A stretch of DNA of 64,000 nucleotides from Evansella sp. LMS18 (GTDB lineage: Bacteria; Bacillota; Bacilli; Bacillales; Salisediminibacteriaceae), in NCBI RefSeq assembly GCF_024362785.1, contig NZ_CP093301.1:558001-622000 (forward strand), read 5' to 3'. Positions 17,448-25,801 of the stretch are shown here, one piece after another (within the stretch, counting starts at the first letter, position 1; each line of letters begins with the position of its first letter). A model generated the notes under the pieces. The model searched no databases, had not been told where the DNA came from, and saw nothing but the letters and a program-made list of their open reading frames with translations. The position numbers and the translations under genes are program-made.

Positions 17448-17900
17448 TTACATTCCTTTTTCCAGGAATTGTCTGCCACTTTCACTCCATGGCTTAGGTT
17501 TTCCTGAATCACGGGATACTTGTACGATTTTTCCTCTGCCAGTCATACAAATATCATCGTTCTTATTCACAATCATATAATGCAAATCTACTGAAGTAGT
17601 GCCTATTTCAGCCACCTTTACACAAACATCCAGCTCTTCATCGAAGAAAACTTGTTTAAAATAATCGCAATGCAGGTCTCCTGTTACCGGTATTGTTTTT
17701 CCATCAGAAGAAAACCATTCGCCGGTCATTCCTGAATCTTTAAAGAAGTTGATCCTTCCAAGTTCAAAATACACGAAAGACACTGTGTTATTTAAATGTC
17801 CAAAGGCATCTGTTTCCGAAAACCTCACTCTTATTGGGTAGCGGTATTTAAAGCCTTCTTTCCATTCGTTCAAGTCTTCTATGTAATACGGTTTTGCCAT
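17448..17900 (-). CDS. hotdog-fold acyl-CoA thioesterase (YsmA-like)
   Basis: A 150-residue 4-hydroxybenzoyl-CoA/acyl-CoA thioesterase-like protein. The motif RVRFSETDAFGHLNNTVSFVYFE contains the catalytic Asp region typical of hotdog thioesterases. The ATG at 17900 is supported by GAGGTG; a longer frame begins upstream but would run through the operator. A near-perfect FadR operator lies 33 bp upstream of the start, so it may hydrolyse fatty acyl-CoA. It sits downstream of sdhB, as ysmA does. Confidence 0.85.
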   Translation of the reverse strand: MAKPYYIEDLNEWKEGFKYRYPIRVRFSETDAFGHLNNTVSFVYFELGRINFFKDSGMTGEWFSSDGKTIPVTGDLHCDYFKQVFFDEELDVCVKVAEIGTTSVDLHYMIVNKNDDICMTGRGKIVQVSRDSGKPKPWSESGRQFLEKGM

Positions 17901-17932
17901 TTTTTTCACCTCGGTCTCATTTTTTTGTGAAA

Positions 17933-17950
17933 CGAATGAATACTCATTCA
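17933..17950. promoter_or_regulatory. FadR operator upstream of the thioesterase gene
   Basis: CGAATGAATACTCATTCA matches the B. subtilis FadR consensus TGAATGAMTANTCATTCA at 17 of 18 positions. FadR is encoded in this window (31559-32146) with its own box. Confidence 0.8.
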
Positions 17951-17960
17951 TTAATGCTGT

Positions 17961-17992
17961 AAAAAGAAAAGGGGCTGTTTAAAGCCCCTTTT
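17961..17992 (-). terminator. terminator of the sdhCAB operon
   Basis: A perfect 10-bp stem AAAAGGGGCT / AGCCCCTTTT with a 6-nt loop and a T-rich tail on the minus strand, 9 bp past the sdhB stop. Confidence 0.9.
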
Positions 17993-18000
17993 CCATTTAA

Positions 18001-18762
18001 TTATACTCTGTCACTTCCGAAGAAGTTCCTGAATGACTGGACAGAAGTCTCACGGTTTAACGCAGCGATGGAAGTTGTTAATGGAATTCCTTTAGGACAA
18101 GCTTCCACACAGTTTTGTGAGTTACCACAGTTAGACAGGCCGCCTGATCCTTCCATTAATGCATCCAGACGTTCTGCGCGATGATATTCACCTGTTGGGT
18201 GAGCATTATGCAGTCGTACCTGGGATAATGCAGCCGGTCCGATGAAATCTGATTTATCATTAACATTCGGGCAGGCCTGCAGGCATACACCACATGTCAT
18301 ACATTTCGATAATTCGTACGCCCACTGTCTTTTAACTTCAGGCATACGCGGTCCAGGGCCAAGGTCGTATGTTCCGTCGATTGGCACCCATGCCTTCACA
18401 CGCTTCAGGGAATCAAACATGCGGCTTCTGTCTACTACAAGGTCCCTCACGACAGGGAAAGTAGCCATTGGTTCCAGACGGATTGGCTGTTCCAGCTGGT
18501 CAATAAGAGCTGTACATGACTGGCGAGGCCTTCCGTTAATTACCATGGAACATGCTCCACAAACTTCCTCAAGACAGCTTGCTTCCCATGCCACAGCAGT
18601 AGTATCCTGCCCGTTGGCATTTACTGGGTTTCTGCGGATTTCCATTAATGCGGAAATTACGTTCATGTTTTCCCGATAAGGAATTTCAAATTTTTCTACA
18701 TAAGAATCGCCTTCAGAGTCTTTCTTTCGGGTTATTTCAAGAACTATTGTTTTTTCGCTCAT
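18001..18762 (-). CDS. sdhB: succinate dehydrogenase iron-sulfur subunit
   Basis: It carries electrons from the flavoprotein to cytochrome b and menaquinone in complex II. The 253 residues contain a [2Fe-2S] domain (CLEEVCGACSMVINGRPRQSC) and two C-terminal cluster motifs (CMTCGVCLQACPN and CGNSQNCVEACPKG) for the 4Fe-4S and 3Fe-4S centres. The start overlaps the sdhA stop by 4 bp. Last gene of sdhCAB. Confidence 0.97.
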   Translation of the reverse strand: MSEKTIVLEITRKKDSEGDSYVEKFEIPYRENMNVISALMEIRRNPVNANGQDTTAVAWEASCLEEVCGACSMVINGRPRQSCTALIDQLEQPIRLEPMATFPVVRDLVVDRSRMFDSLKRVKAWVPIDGTYDLGPGPRMPEVKRQWAYELSKCMTCGVCLQACPNVNDKSDFIGPAALSQVRLHNAHPTGEYHRAERLDALMEGSGGLSNCGNSQNCVEACPKGIPLTTSIAALNRETSVQSFRNFFGSDRV

Positions 18763-20528
18763 GCTTTTTCACCCGCTTTCTTCTTGGATGTATAGTCACG
18801 TTTACGAGGTGGGATAAGTGATACGTCTACTTCCTCGTATTCAAAATCAGGTCCCTGGCTTGCAGGGTTAAATTTGGCCTTTGTTGTTTTCAGCCATTCA
18901 TCGTCGTTTCGGTCCGGGAATTCCGGCTTGAAATGAGCGCCCCGGCTTTCGTTTCTGTTATATGCACCTAAAGTGATAACTCTCGCCAGATTAAGCATTC
19001 CTCCAAGCTGGCGGACAAACGCTGCACTCTGGTTGCTCCATCTTGAAGTGTCATCAATATTGATTTTCTTATATCTCTCCATGAGTTCCTGGAGTTTCTC
19101 ATCCGTCTCAAGCAGCCTCTTATTCTCACGGACTACTGTTACGTTATCAGTCATCCACTGGCCAAGTTCCTGGTGGAGTTTAAATGCGTTTTCCTCACCT
19201 TGCATATTCAGGATTTCCTCATACTGGTCCTGGTCTTCTTTTAGTTGTCTGTCATAAATATCAGAAGACATGTCTTCTGAGGACTTTTCGAGGCCTTCAA
19301 TATACTCGATTGCTTTTGGCCCTGCTACCATTCCGCCGTAGATCGCAGACAGAAGGGAGTTAGCACCAAGCCTGTTTGCGCCGTGCTGGGAATAATCGCA
19401 TTCCCCTGCTGCAAATAAACCAGGTATATTAGTCATCTGATCATAATCTACCCAGAGACCACCCATTGAATAGTGAACGGCAGGGAAGATTTTCATAGGC
19501 ACTTTACGAGGATCGTCACCCATGAATTTCTCATAGATTTCCATGATTCCTCCAAGCTTAATATCAAGCTCTTTCGGATCTTTATGTGAGAGGTCAAGGT
19601 AAACCATGTTTTCCCCGTTAATACCTAGTTTCAGGTCAACACAGACGTGGAAGATCTCACGTGTTGCGATATCCCTTGGCACGAGGTTCCCGTACGCTGG
19701 ATATTTCTCTTCAAGGAAATACCAAGGCTTCCCGTCTTTATAAGTCCAGACTCGTCCACCTTCTCCGCGGGCAGATTCACTCATGAGACGAAGCTTATCG
19801 TCTCCTGGAATAGCTGTCGGGTGGATCTGAATGAATTCACCGTTGGCATAATAAGCACCCTGCTCATAAACAGCAGCAGCTGCATAACCAGTATTTATCA
19901 TGGAGTTTGTTGACTTACCGAAGATGATTCCTGGTCCGCCTGTCGCAAGGATTACTGCGTCTGCACGGAAGGATTTCATTTCGGAAGTTGCAAGGTCCTG
20001 GGCAGTGATTCCACGGCAGACACCGTCATCATCAAGCACTGCATGGAGGAACTCCCATGATTCATATTTATTTACAAGCCCCGCAACCTCATGGCGGCGA
20101 ACCTGCTCGTCTAAAGCGTATAATAACTGCTGCCCTGTCGTTGCACCTGCGAAAGCTGTACGGTGATGCTGTGTTCCGCCGAATCGGCGCAATGCAAGAA
20201 GACCTTCTCCCGTACGGTTAAACATAACTCCCATACGGTCCATTAAATGGATGATACCAGGTGCCGCATCACACATTGCTTTTACTGGAGGCTGGTTAGC
20301 GAGGAAGTCCCCACCGTATACAGAATCATCAAAATGCTCCCACGTGGAGTCTCCTTCCCCCATTGTATTTAACGCACCGTTTATTCCGCCCTGCGCACAT
20401 ACAGAGTGTGAACGTTTTACCGGTACGACTGAAAATAAATCTACAGAAACTCCCGCTTCCGCTGCTTTAATCGTTGCCATTAAACCGGCTAAGCCGCCTC
20501 CGACAACGATAATTTTCCCTTTGCTCAT
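18759..20528 (-). CDS. sdhA: succinate dehydrogenase flavoprotein subunit
   Basis: Oxidises succinate to fumarate with covalently bound FAD. The 589 residues start with a dinucleotide fold (IIVVGGGLAGLMATIKAAEAG), and the flavinylation histidine lies in RSHSVCAQGGINGAL. The catalytic regions HRTAFAG and SARGEGGRVW are present. The ATG at 20528 fits AAGGAG; an in-frame ATG 3 codons upstream overlaps that site. Middle gene of sdhCAB. Confidence 0.98.
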   Translation of the reverse strand: MSKGKIIVVGGGLAGLMATIKAAEAGVSVDLFSVVPVKRSHSVCAQGGINGALNTMGEGDSTWEHFDDSVYGGDFLANQPPVKAMCDAAPGIIHLMDRMGVMFNRTGEGLLALRRFGGTQHHRTAFAGATTGQQLLYALDEQVRRHEVAGLVNKYESWEFLHAVLDDDGVCRGITAQDLATSEMKSFRADAVILATGGPGIIFGKSTNSMINTGYAAAAVYEQGAYYANGEFIQIHPTAIPGDDKLRLMSESARGEGGRVWTYKDGKPWYFLEEKYPAYGNLVPRDIATREIFHVCVDLKLGINGENMVYLDLSHKDPKELDIKLGGIMEIYEKFMGDDPRKVPMKIFPAVHYSMGGLWVDYDQMTNIPGLFAAGECDYSQHGANRLGANSLLSAIYGGMVAGPKAIEYIEGLEKSSEDMSSDIYDRQLKEDQDQYEEILNMQGEENAFKLHQELGQWMTDNVTVVRENKRLLETDEKLQELMERYKKINIDDTSRWSNQSAAFVRQLGGMLNLARVITLGAYNRNESRGAHFKPEFPDRNDDEWLKTTKAKFNPASQGPDFEYEEVDVSLIPPRKRDYTSKKKAGEKA

Positions 20529-20556
20529 CAGAAACACTCCTTCATTTATACTACGA

Positions 20557-21165
20557 CTACACGAATGCTAATATTGCGGCTACGCCGACATAAGACATTC
20601 CTAAGAATACTGCTAATGTTACATAAGTAGCGATACGCTGGGAACGATGGGAGACAGTTATTCCCCATGTCACAGCAAATGACCATAAACCATTCGCAAA
20701 GTGGAATGTAGCGGCGATGATAGAAATGATATACAAAGTCAATGCGATAGGATTTGCGACTATATCAGCCATCATATCGAAATTAACTTCAGCGCCAAAC
20801 GCTTTTTGAATACGAGTATCCCACACATGCCATGCAATGAAAATTATCGTAATGACACCGGTAATTCTTTGCAGACGGAACATCCAGTTCCTGAAATAAC
20901 TGTATGTAGATGTGTTATGCCTCGCCTGAAATGCGATATATAACCCATAAATTCCATGAAATAAGATCGGAATATAAATCAAAACAAACTCCATTAATAA
21001 CAAAAACGGCATATTGCCCATAAAACCAGCAGCCTGATTATAAGCTTCCGGCCCCCGCGTGGCTGTATAGTTTATCATAAAATGAACAATTAAATAGGCC
21101 CCTAAAGGAACAACTCCTAATAAAGAATGCAGCCTGCGGTAGAAAAACTCACGATTCGTGGACAT
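20557..21165 (-). CDS. sdhC: succinate dehydrogenase cytochrome b558 subunit
   Basis: The diheme membrane anchor of Bacillus-type complex II. The 202 residues form five predicted membrane helices with heme-ligand histidines (for example HSLLGVVPLGAYLIVHF, FHGIYGLY and FIAWHVWD). The ATG at 21165 is used; the codon before it is TTG. First gene of sdhCAB, with a putative promoter about 110-150 bp upstream. Confidence 0.95.
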   Translation of the reverse strand: MSTNREFFYRRLHSLLGVVPLGAYLIVHFMINYTATRGPEAYNQAAGFMGNMPFLLLMEFVLIYIPILFHGIYGLYIAFQARHNTSTYSYFRNWMFRLQRITGVITIIFIAWHVWDTRIQKAFGAEVNFDMMADIVANPIALTLYIISIIAATFHFANGLWSFAVTWGITVSHRSQRIATYVTLAVFLGMSYVGVAAILAFV

Positions 21166-21273
21166 CAAACTTTCCCCCTGTAATCAAATTTTGCGTATTA
21201 ACATGGTAAAGAAAACAGAAAAAAGTTACCCTCCTTTTACTATTAAACTCTCATTTCATTATTCTACTATTGC

Positions 21274-21312
21274 TTGTATAAATTTTACACAAGTTTGTAT
21301 AAATTGTGACAA
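21274..21312 (-). promoter_or_regulatory. putative sdhCAB promoter with overlapping direct repeats
   Basis: Minus strand -35 TTGTCA (21312-21307), 17-bp spacer, -10 TGTAAA (21289-21284). TTGTATAAATT occurs twice exactly 21 bp apart (21274-21284 and 21295-21305), overlapping the promoter on one face of the helix, so a repressor or activator site is possible. Confidence 0.45.
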
Positions 21313-21451
21313 TACCATTTTACCCCTCTCGCCGGCCCTCGTCAAGAAAGCGGATACAGGTTTATATTTTTACACAAAAGCGTTTACTTCAGCACAATCT
21401 TAGCTTTCACACCCTTCAGAAACCGATTATATCACAGAAAATAAAAAGAAA

Positions 21452-21478
21452 AGTCCTCTTTGCTTAACAAAGAGGACT
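21452..21478 (-). terminator. terminator of the KtrB/TrkH gene
   Basis: A perfect 11-bp stem AGTCCTCTTTG / CAAAGAGGACT with a 5-nt loop; the minus strand continues with a T-rich tract. Confidence 0.85.
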
Positions 21479-21554
21479 AAATAGAAAATACCATTATTTT
21501 TCATTTTAAAGAGAGCAGCATATAAAGGTATTTTATTACAATACTGTTTTAGTT

Positions 21555-22904
21555 TTAGCCAATGATGATTCGCTCTGTAGGGTATTTGTACTTCGTTTTC
21601 TTCTCTTCCCCCCTGATGGAGAAAAGGAAAGCTACTAAACCTACCCTCCCGACCAGCATTAACATCATGAGGGTCAGCTGGCTTGGAAGGGACAGATCGG
21701 AAGTGATACCCATAGAAAGGCCGCAAGTTCCGAAAGCGGAGCTAACCTCAAATATAATTGCCATTAGCGCTATATCATTGCCATGCTCAAAAGCGCTCAC
21801 CATCAAAATCGCCATAAACAGGCCAACCACAAAAACAGAGAGGACAATAAATGCTTTCTGTCTGTCTTCCACATGAATTTCTCTTCCAAATGCTTTTACA
21901 TCTGTCCGCCCCATCGCAAAACTTCGTATCGTCAGAAACATGACCGCGAGAGTTGTGGTCCGGATACCTCCTCCTACACTGGAAGGGCTGGCGCCAATGA
22001 TCATAAGTCCGGACAGGAAGAGCAGACTGGCAAGCGTCAGTTCCGAGACATCCATAGTTGCCAATCCCCCGCTTCGGGCTGTCGCCGAATTAAATAATGA
22101 ATAAAACAATTGCTGATGCCAGGCAAGCCCTTCATAAAAAGCATTTCTCTCAAGCAGCCATAAAACAGCTACACCCACTGCAAAAACAATAAAATACGTG
22201 GACGCAGCAATTTTCGTAAACAAGCTGAACCTGAAATTCGGATTCTTTCCAGAGAAATATTCTTTCAGTTCAATTAAGACTGGAAAACCGATTGCACCTG
22301 CAAAAATAAGCAGGATTGTCACGAGCTGCACAAAATAATCGTCGGCAAAGGGAATGAGAGACTCCCCTGTTATATCAAAGCCTGCATTTGTAAAGGCTGA
22401 CAGTGCTCCGAAAGCACCCTGGTAATATGCCTCAAGGGGGGTATCGAAATAATTAAGATAATAAGTACCAAGGACCAGTGCGCCTGCAAGCTCAATTCCA
22501 ACGGCAACGATCAGGATTCCCCTCATCAGATTAACAATCCCTGCATAAGACACCTGATTATGGTCGACCATGATCAGCATCCGCTGGGACAAGACAATTT
22601 TCCTTCCAAAGACCATCCAGACGAACGTACCAATTGTCATAACTCCAATGCCGCCAAGCTGTATGGCAAGAGCAAGAAAGATTACACCTATGGCGCTGTA
22701 TGTTTCAGAAACGTTCACAACGGTTAAACCTGTAACACTGACAGCACTCACAGCTGTGAACAGTGCTTCAGAGTAACTGAGGCTGACCCCCTCCTGGGTG
22801 GAAAATGGCAGGAAAAGAAGCACACTGAATACGAACATTGCTATTATGTATGAAATTAATACTATCCTGAATGGACTGAGAAACTTACTTAACCCTAGCT
22901 TCAT
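21555..22904 (-). CDS. TrkH/KtrB-family potassium transport membrane subunit
   Basis: A 449-residue K+ uptake subunit. Four pore-loop segments with the filter glycine are seen: SVTGLTV, NAGFDITG, ARSGGLAT and FGTCGLSMG. The ATG at 22904 (GGAGGTATT upstream) gives the normal Ktr length; the frame extends further upstream without a ribosome-binding site. The partner KtrA/KtrC RCK subunit is not in the window. It lies between yslB and sdhC, where B. subtilis has none, so this is a lineage-specific insertion. Na+ or K+ homeostasis is the likely role. Confidence 0.92.
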   Translation of the reverse strand: MKLGLSKFLSPFRIVLISYIIAMFVFSVLLFLPFSTQEGVSLSYSEALFTAVSAVSVTGLTVVNVSETYSAIGVIFLALAIQLGGIGVMTIGTFVWMVFGRKIVLSQRMLIMVDHNQVSYAGIVNLMRGILIVAVGIELAGALVLGTYYLNYFDTPLEAYYQGAFGALSAFTNAGFDITGESLIPFADDYFVQLVTILLIFAGAIGFPVLIELKEYFSGKNPNFRFSLFTKIAASTYFIVFAVGVAVLWLLERNAFYEGLAWHQQLFYSLFNSATARSGGLATMDVSELTLASLLFLSGLMIIGASPSSVGGGIRTTTLAVMFLTIRSFAMGRTDVKAFGREIHVEDRQKAFIVLSVFVVGLFMAILMVSAFEHGNDIALMAIIFEVSSAFGTCGLSMGITSDLSLPSQLTLMMLMLVGRVGLVAFLFSIRGEEKKTKYKYPTERIIIG

Positions 22905-23069
22905 GGTAAAATACCTCCGCATATAATACGGGCTTAAGTATACCACTTCCTCAATGTCCTTACCATAAGCGATTGTTTTTTTAAGATTATTTATCCGGCT
23001 GGGCAGCTGCTGTGGTAAGATTGTAAAAGAATTATACTTGATTATCAGTCTTATAAAGGAATGATTCAT

Positions 23070-23519
23070 ATGAAAAAGAAATCACAGATGATTCGTGAAA
23101 TAGAGGATGTAAATGACACTGTCCCTGCTTTTAGCAATCACATTTTAAGGCACGTCCTTCTTCCTGAACTTCTTGGGAAGGAAGAAGAAATGATTCTGTA
23201 CTGGGCAGGGAAAGCTTTGTACAGAAAACTCGCCTCTTCACAGGCGCTCCTGGAAGATAAAGCAAGCTTCTTTTCCGCTGCCGCATGGGGAGAGCTTGAA
23301 CTTATTAAAGAAAAACGGACAGAGCTTCATTACGAGCTCCTATCCCCAAAGATGGAAAAGGGCCGCCCCTTCACTCTGGAAGCAGGCTTCCTCTCTGAAT
23401 GGACTGAAGTTGAAACCGGCTGTACGACAGAAGCCACATATGAAGTTGTCAAAAAGGATCCTTGCACCTGCAGAATTACCGTCAAATGGGATCCGAAAGA
23501 TCAAGTCAACTTAGACTAA
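23070..23519 (+). CDS. yslB: YslB family protein (DUF2507)
   Basis: A 149-residue protein of the DUF2507 family, distantly related to V4R-type ligand domains. The N-terminal part contains FSNHILRHVLLPELLGKEE and YWAGKALYRKL, typical of YslB. The function is unknown. The ATG at 23070 is preferred because AAAGGA is adjacent to the upstream ATG. It is one of the few plus-strand genes here, divergent from the KtrB gene and followed by its own terminator. Confidence 0.9.
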   Translation: MKKKSQMIREIEDVNDTVPAFSNHILRHVLLPELLGKEEEMILYWAGKALYRKLASSQALLEDKASFFSAAAWGELELIKEKRTELHYELLSPKMEKGRPFTLEAGFLSEWTEVETGCTTEATYEVVKKDPCTCRITVKWDPKDQVNLD

Positions 23520-23596
23520 ATAAAGCCTAAACTTCTTCCTAAATAAGCTTTCCTGGTGAATTTAGCATACTGTCCTTTCTGGAATATAAGTGAGCT

Positions 23597-23628
23597 GGCC
23601 GCATGAAGATGCGGCCATGTTTTTTTAT
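23597..23628 (+). terminator. terminator of yslB
   Basis: Stem GGCCGCAT / ATGCGGCC with a GAAG loop followed by a T run. Confidence 0.88.
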
Positions 23629-23719
23629 GGCTCTGTTAAAGGCGGATGTTGGTTTTTTGAAAATATTGTTAATTTGAGTGGAAGTTGCGAGGTTGGAAAG
23701 ACGATTAAGTAACCGATTT

Positions 23720-23912
23720 AATAAATAGCCGGAGAGATTCCTCTTAATTCATAAACATTGTTAAAAGACATTAAAATAAACGGAGAGATTCCGCTTATTA
23801 GTTCGATAAAGCTGAAAATGAGCGGTTTTGTTTCGCTAACCGGAAAATCTCCCCTTATATTCCCCCGAAACAACTCTAATTTGCATATACCCGGATAACC
23901 TCCGCTTATTTA
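23720..23912. repeat. CGGAGA-type motif array, locus 1
   Basis: Four units spaced about 45-60 bp share ATAAACGGAGAGATTCCGCTTAT (best copy 23776-23798, first part AAACGGAGAGATTCCGC). Others lie near 23725, 23838 and 23888. The same motif recurs at 44140-44335. Each unit is partly self-complementary. No gene is seen in this gap. Confidence 0.6.
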
Positions 23913-24002
23913 CTATTACTGATTACCATTACCCGATTACGGACAAAACAGTTCATTTAAAAGAGCAAAATTAATCAACAATAAGTTTAACAGAACTTTT
24001 TT

Positions 24003-24045
24003 TTAAAAGGAAAAGGAACACCCGCTGGATGCTCCTTCTCCCCTT
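24003..24045 (-). terminator. terminator of lysC
   Basis: An imperfect GGAGC/GTTCC-type stem, AAAGGAAAAGGAAC paired with GCTCCTTCTCCCCTTTT, followed by a T run on the minus strand. Confidence 0.65.
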
Positions 24046-24063
24046 TTTATTATGCCCAAATAA

Positions 24064-25299
24064 TTAAACTTTCGCTGCCTGGCGGCTATCCAGCTTAAAT
24101 GCTGTATGGAGTGCTTCTACTCCTTTTACCATTTCTTCTTCAGGTACTACTGCAGATACTTTAATTTCCGATGTACTTACCATTTTCACAGCAATCTGTT
24201 GATCAGAGAGTACAGTAAACATCTCGGCTGCTACACCTGGATTGGAAATCATGCCGGAGCCCACAATGGAAACCTTGGCAAGGCGGTCTTCATGCCTTAT
24301 GTTCGCATAGCCAAGCACTTCCTTTTTATTTTCCAGAACCTGAAGCGCTTCTGTTAATGCCTGAGTATGGATGGAGAATGAAACATTCATTTCATTTTCC
24401 CCTGTCATCTGCTGGATGATAATGTCAACGTTAATTCCGGCTTCAGCCAGAGAAGCAAATACATTAGACATAGTGTCATATCGGTTTGGCAGACGTTCTA
24501 CTGTTATTTTTGTAACTGCTCCTTCAAAAGCAAGTCCTCTTACCACTAAATTTTGTTCCACTGATGCTTCCTCCTCTACAATGGTTCCATCCTCGTCAGT
24601 AATGCTTGATCGTACAATAAGCGGTACATCATAATTTTTTGCGAATTCCACGGCACGGGGGTGAAGCACGCCCGCTCCCAGGTTCGCTAATTCCAGCATC
24701 TCATCATAGGAGATACTTTGCAGTTTCCGCGCACTCTTCGCTACTCGCGGATCACAAGTGTAAACGCCGTCTACGTCTGTATATATGGAGCATGAATCTG
24801 CTTTTAATGCTGCGGCTAGGGCTACTGCCGTTGTATCTGAACCACCGCGTCCAAGCGTAGTAATTTCACCATCTTCAGACATTCCCTGGAAGCCGGCTAC
24901 TATGACTACCTTGCCTGAGTTGAGCTGCTCCTCAATTCTTTCCGTATCAATATGTGTAATCCTTGCATTCTGGTGTACAGCTTCTGTTCTGATACCTGCC
25001 TGCCAGCCTGTGAAGGAAATAGCTTCGATGCCCATTTCTTTCAAAGCCATTACCATCAGGGAACTTGTTACCTGTTCCCCTGTGCTGAGAAGCATATCCA
25101 TTTCCCGTTTGTTTGGGGAATCAGTTATATCCTGTGCAAGCTGCACCAGGGCGTCTGTGGACTTCCCCATTGCAGACACTACAGTGACAACGCGGGAACC
25201 GGATTCTTTGGCACGCTTAATTTTAGCAGCTGCCTTTTTAATTTTCTCTACATCTCCTACAGAAGTTCCTCCAAACTTCTGAACAACAGTTGACAACAT
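24064..25299 (-). CDS. lysC: aspartokinase (lysine-sensitive, LysC type)
   Basis: Phosphorylates aspartate, the first step to lysine, threonine, methionine and diaminopimelate. The 411 residues have kinase motif VVQKFGGTSVGDVEKI at the N-terminus and two C-terminal ACT domains (about 265-330 and 345-405). The ATG at 25299 has GGAGG 6 bp upstream. B. subtilis lysC also makes a beta subunit from an internal start; that is possible here but not shown by sequence. It is controlled by the lysine riboswitch just upstream. Confidence 0.97.
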   Translation of the reverse strand: MLSTVVQKFGGTSVGDVEKIKKAAAKIKRAKESGSRVVTVVSAMGKSTDALVQLAQDITDSPNKREMDMLLSTGEQVTSSLMVMALKEMGIEAISFTGWQAGIRTEAVHQNARITHIDTERIEEQLNSGKVVIVAGFQGMSEDGEITTLGRGGSDTTAVALAAALKADSCSIYTDVDGVYTCDPRVAKSARKLQSISYDEMLELANLGAGVLHPRAVEFAKNYDVPLIVRSSITDEDGTIVEEEASVEQNLVVRGLAFEGAVTKITVERLPNRYDTMSNVFASLAEAGINVDIIIQQMTGENEMNVSFSIHTQALTEALQVLENKKEVLGYANIRHEDRLAKVSIVGSGMISNPGVAAEMFTVLSDQQIAVKMVSTSEIKVSAVVPEEEMVKGVEALHTAFKLDSRQAAKV

Positions 25300-25473
25300 G
25301 AACGCCTCCTCGATTTTTCCCATTATTAAAAATTTTCATGATGTGTGCTTCCATAGAGACTTAAGCTCTTTAATGAAGACTGAACTCACGGAGATACCTT
25401 TTTGTTAGCATTCCAAAGCGAAGGCAAAACGAGCCCTGTTAAAATAAAAGCCCATATTATTCCGCTTCAACAG

Positions 25474-25502
25474 AAAAAGGCAGCGGGTAAGGACCCACTG
25501 CC
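25474..25502 (-). terminator. terminator of the lysine riboswitch
   Basis: Stem GGCAGCGGGT / ACCCACTGCC (one mismatch) with a 4-nt loop and five Ts on the minus strand, between aptamer and lysC. It is the expression platform. Confidence 0.88.
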
Positions 25503-25720
25503 GATACGACTTTCAACATAGTTAACAACTTAAAAGCCGCTCCGTGAGATAGTCCTCCATACAGATTTCCTGTATGACAGCACTGTATTTGTTCAATACA
25601 GTTCCAGAAAATTAAGTTTTGAGGCTTAATTTCCTTCGGCGGATTTCCCTTTCGGCTGCAGTCAATGAAGCTCAAACTTCTCATGCAGTTTACTGATGAT
25701 CTCCGCACCTCTATCAATCT
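25503..25720 (-). ncRNA. lysine riboswitch (L box) controlling lysC
   Basis: The minus strand carries the conserved L-box segments in order: GATAGAGGTGCGGAGATCATC, AGTAAACTGCATGAGAAG, CCGAAAGGGAAATCCGCCGAAG and GGACTATCTCACGGAGCGGC. GATAG at the start pairs with CTATC at the end (P1). The terminator follows directly and lysC starts about 175 bp downstream of it. High lysine is expected to stabilise P1 and allow termination. An open frame across this segment is not a gene. Confidence 0.95.
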
Positions 25721-25801
25721 ATAGAGCTTAATTATGGAATAGAAATCAATATTCAACCTGTATAGAAGTGTATCAAAGTATCCTTTAATTTGCAAATAAA
25801 T

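Noticed and set aside
25457-25795. 112-codon minus frame upstream of lysC.
   Set aside because: It lies over the lysine riboswitch and its terminator.
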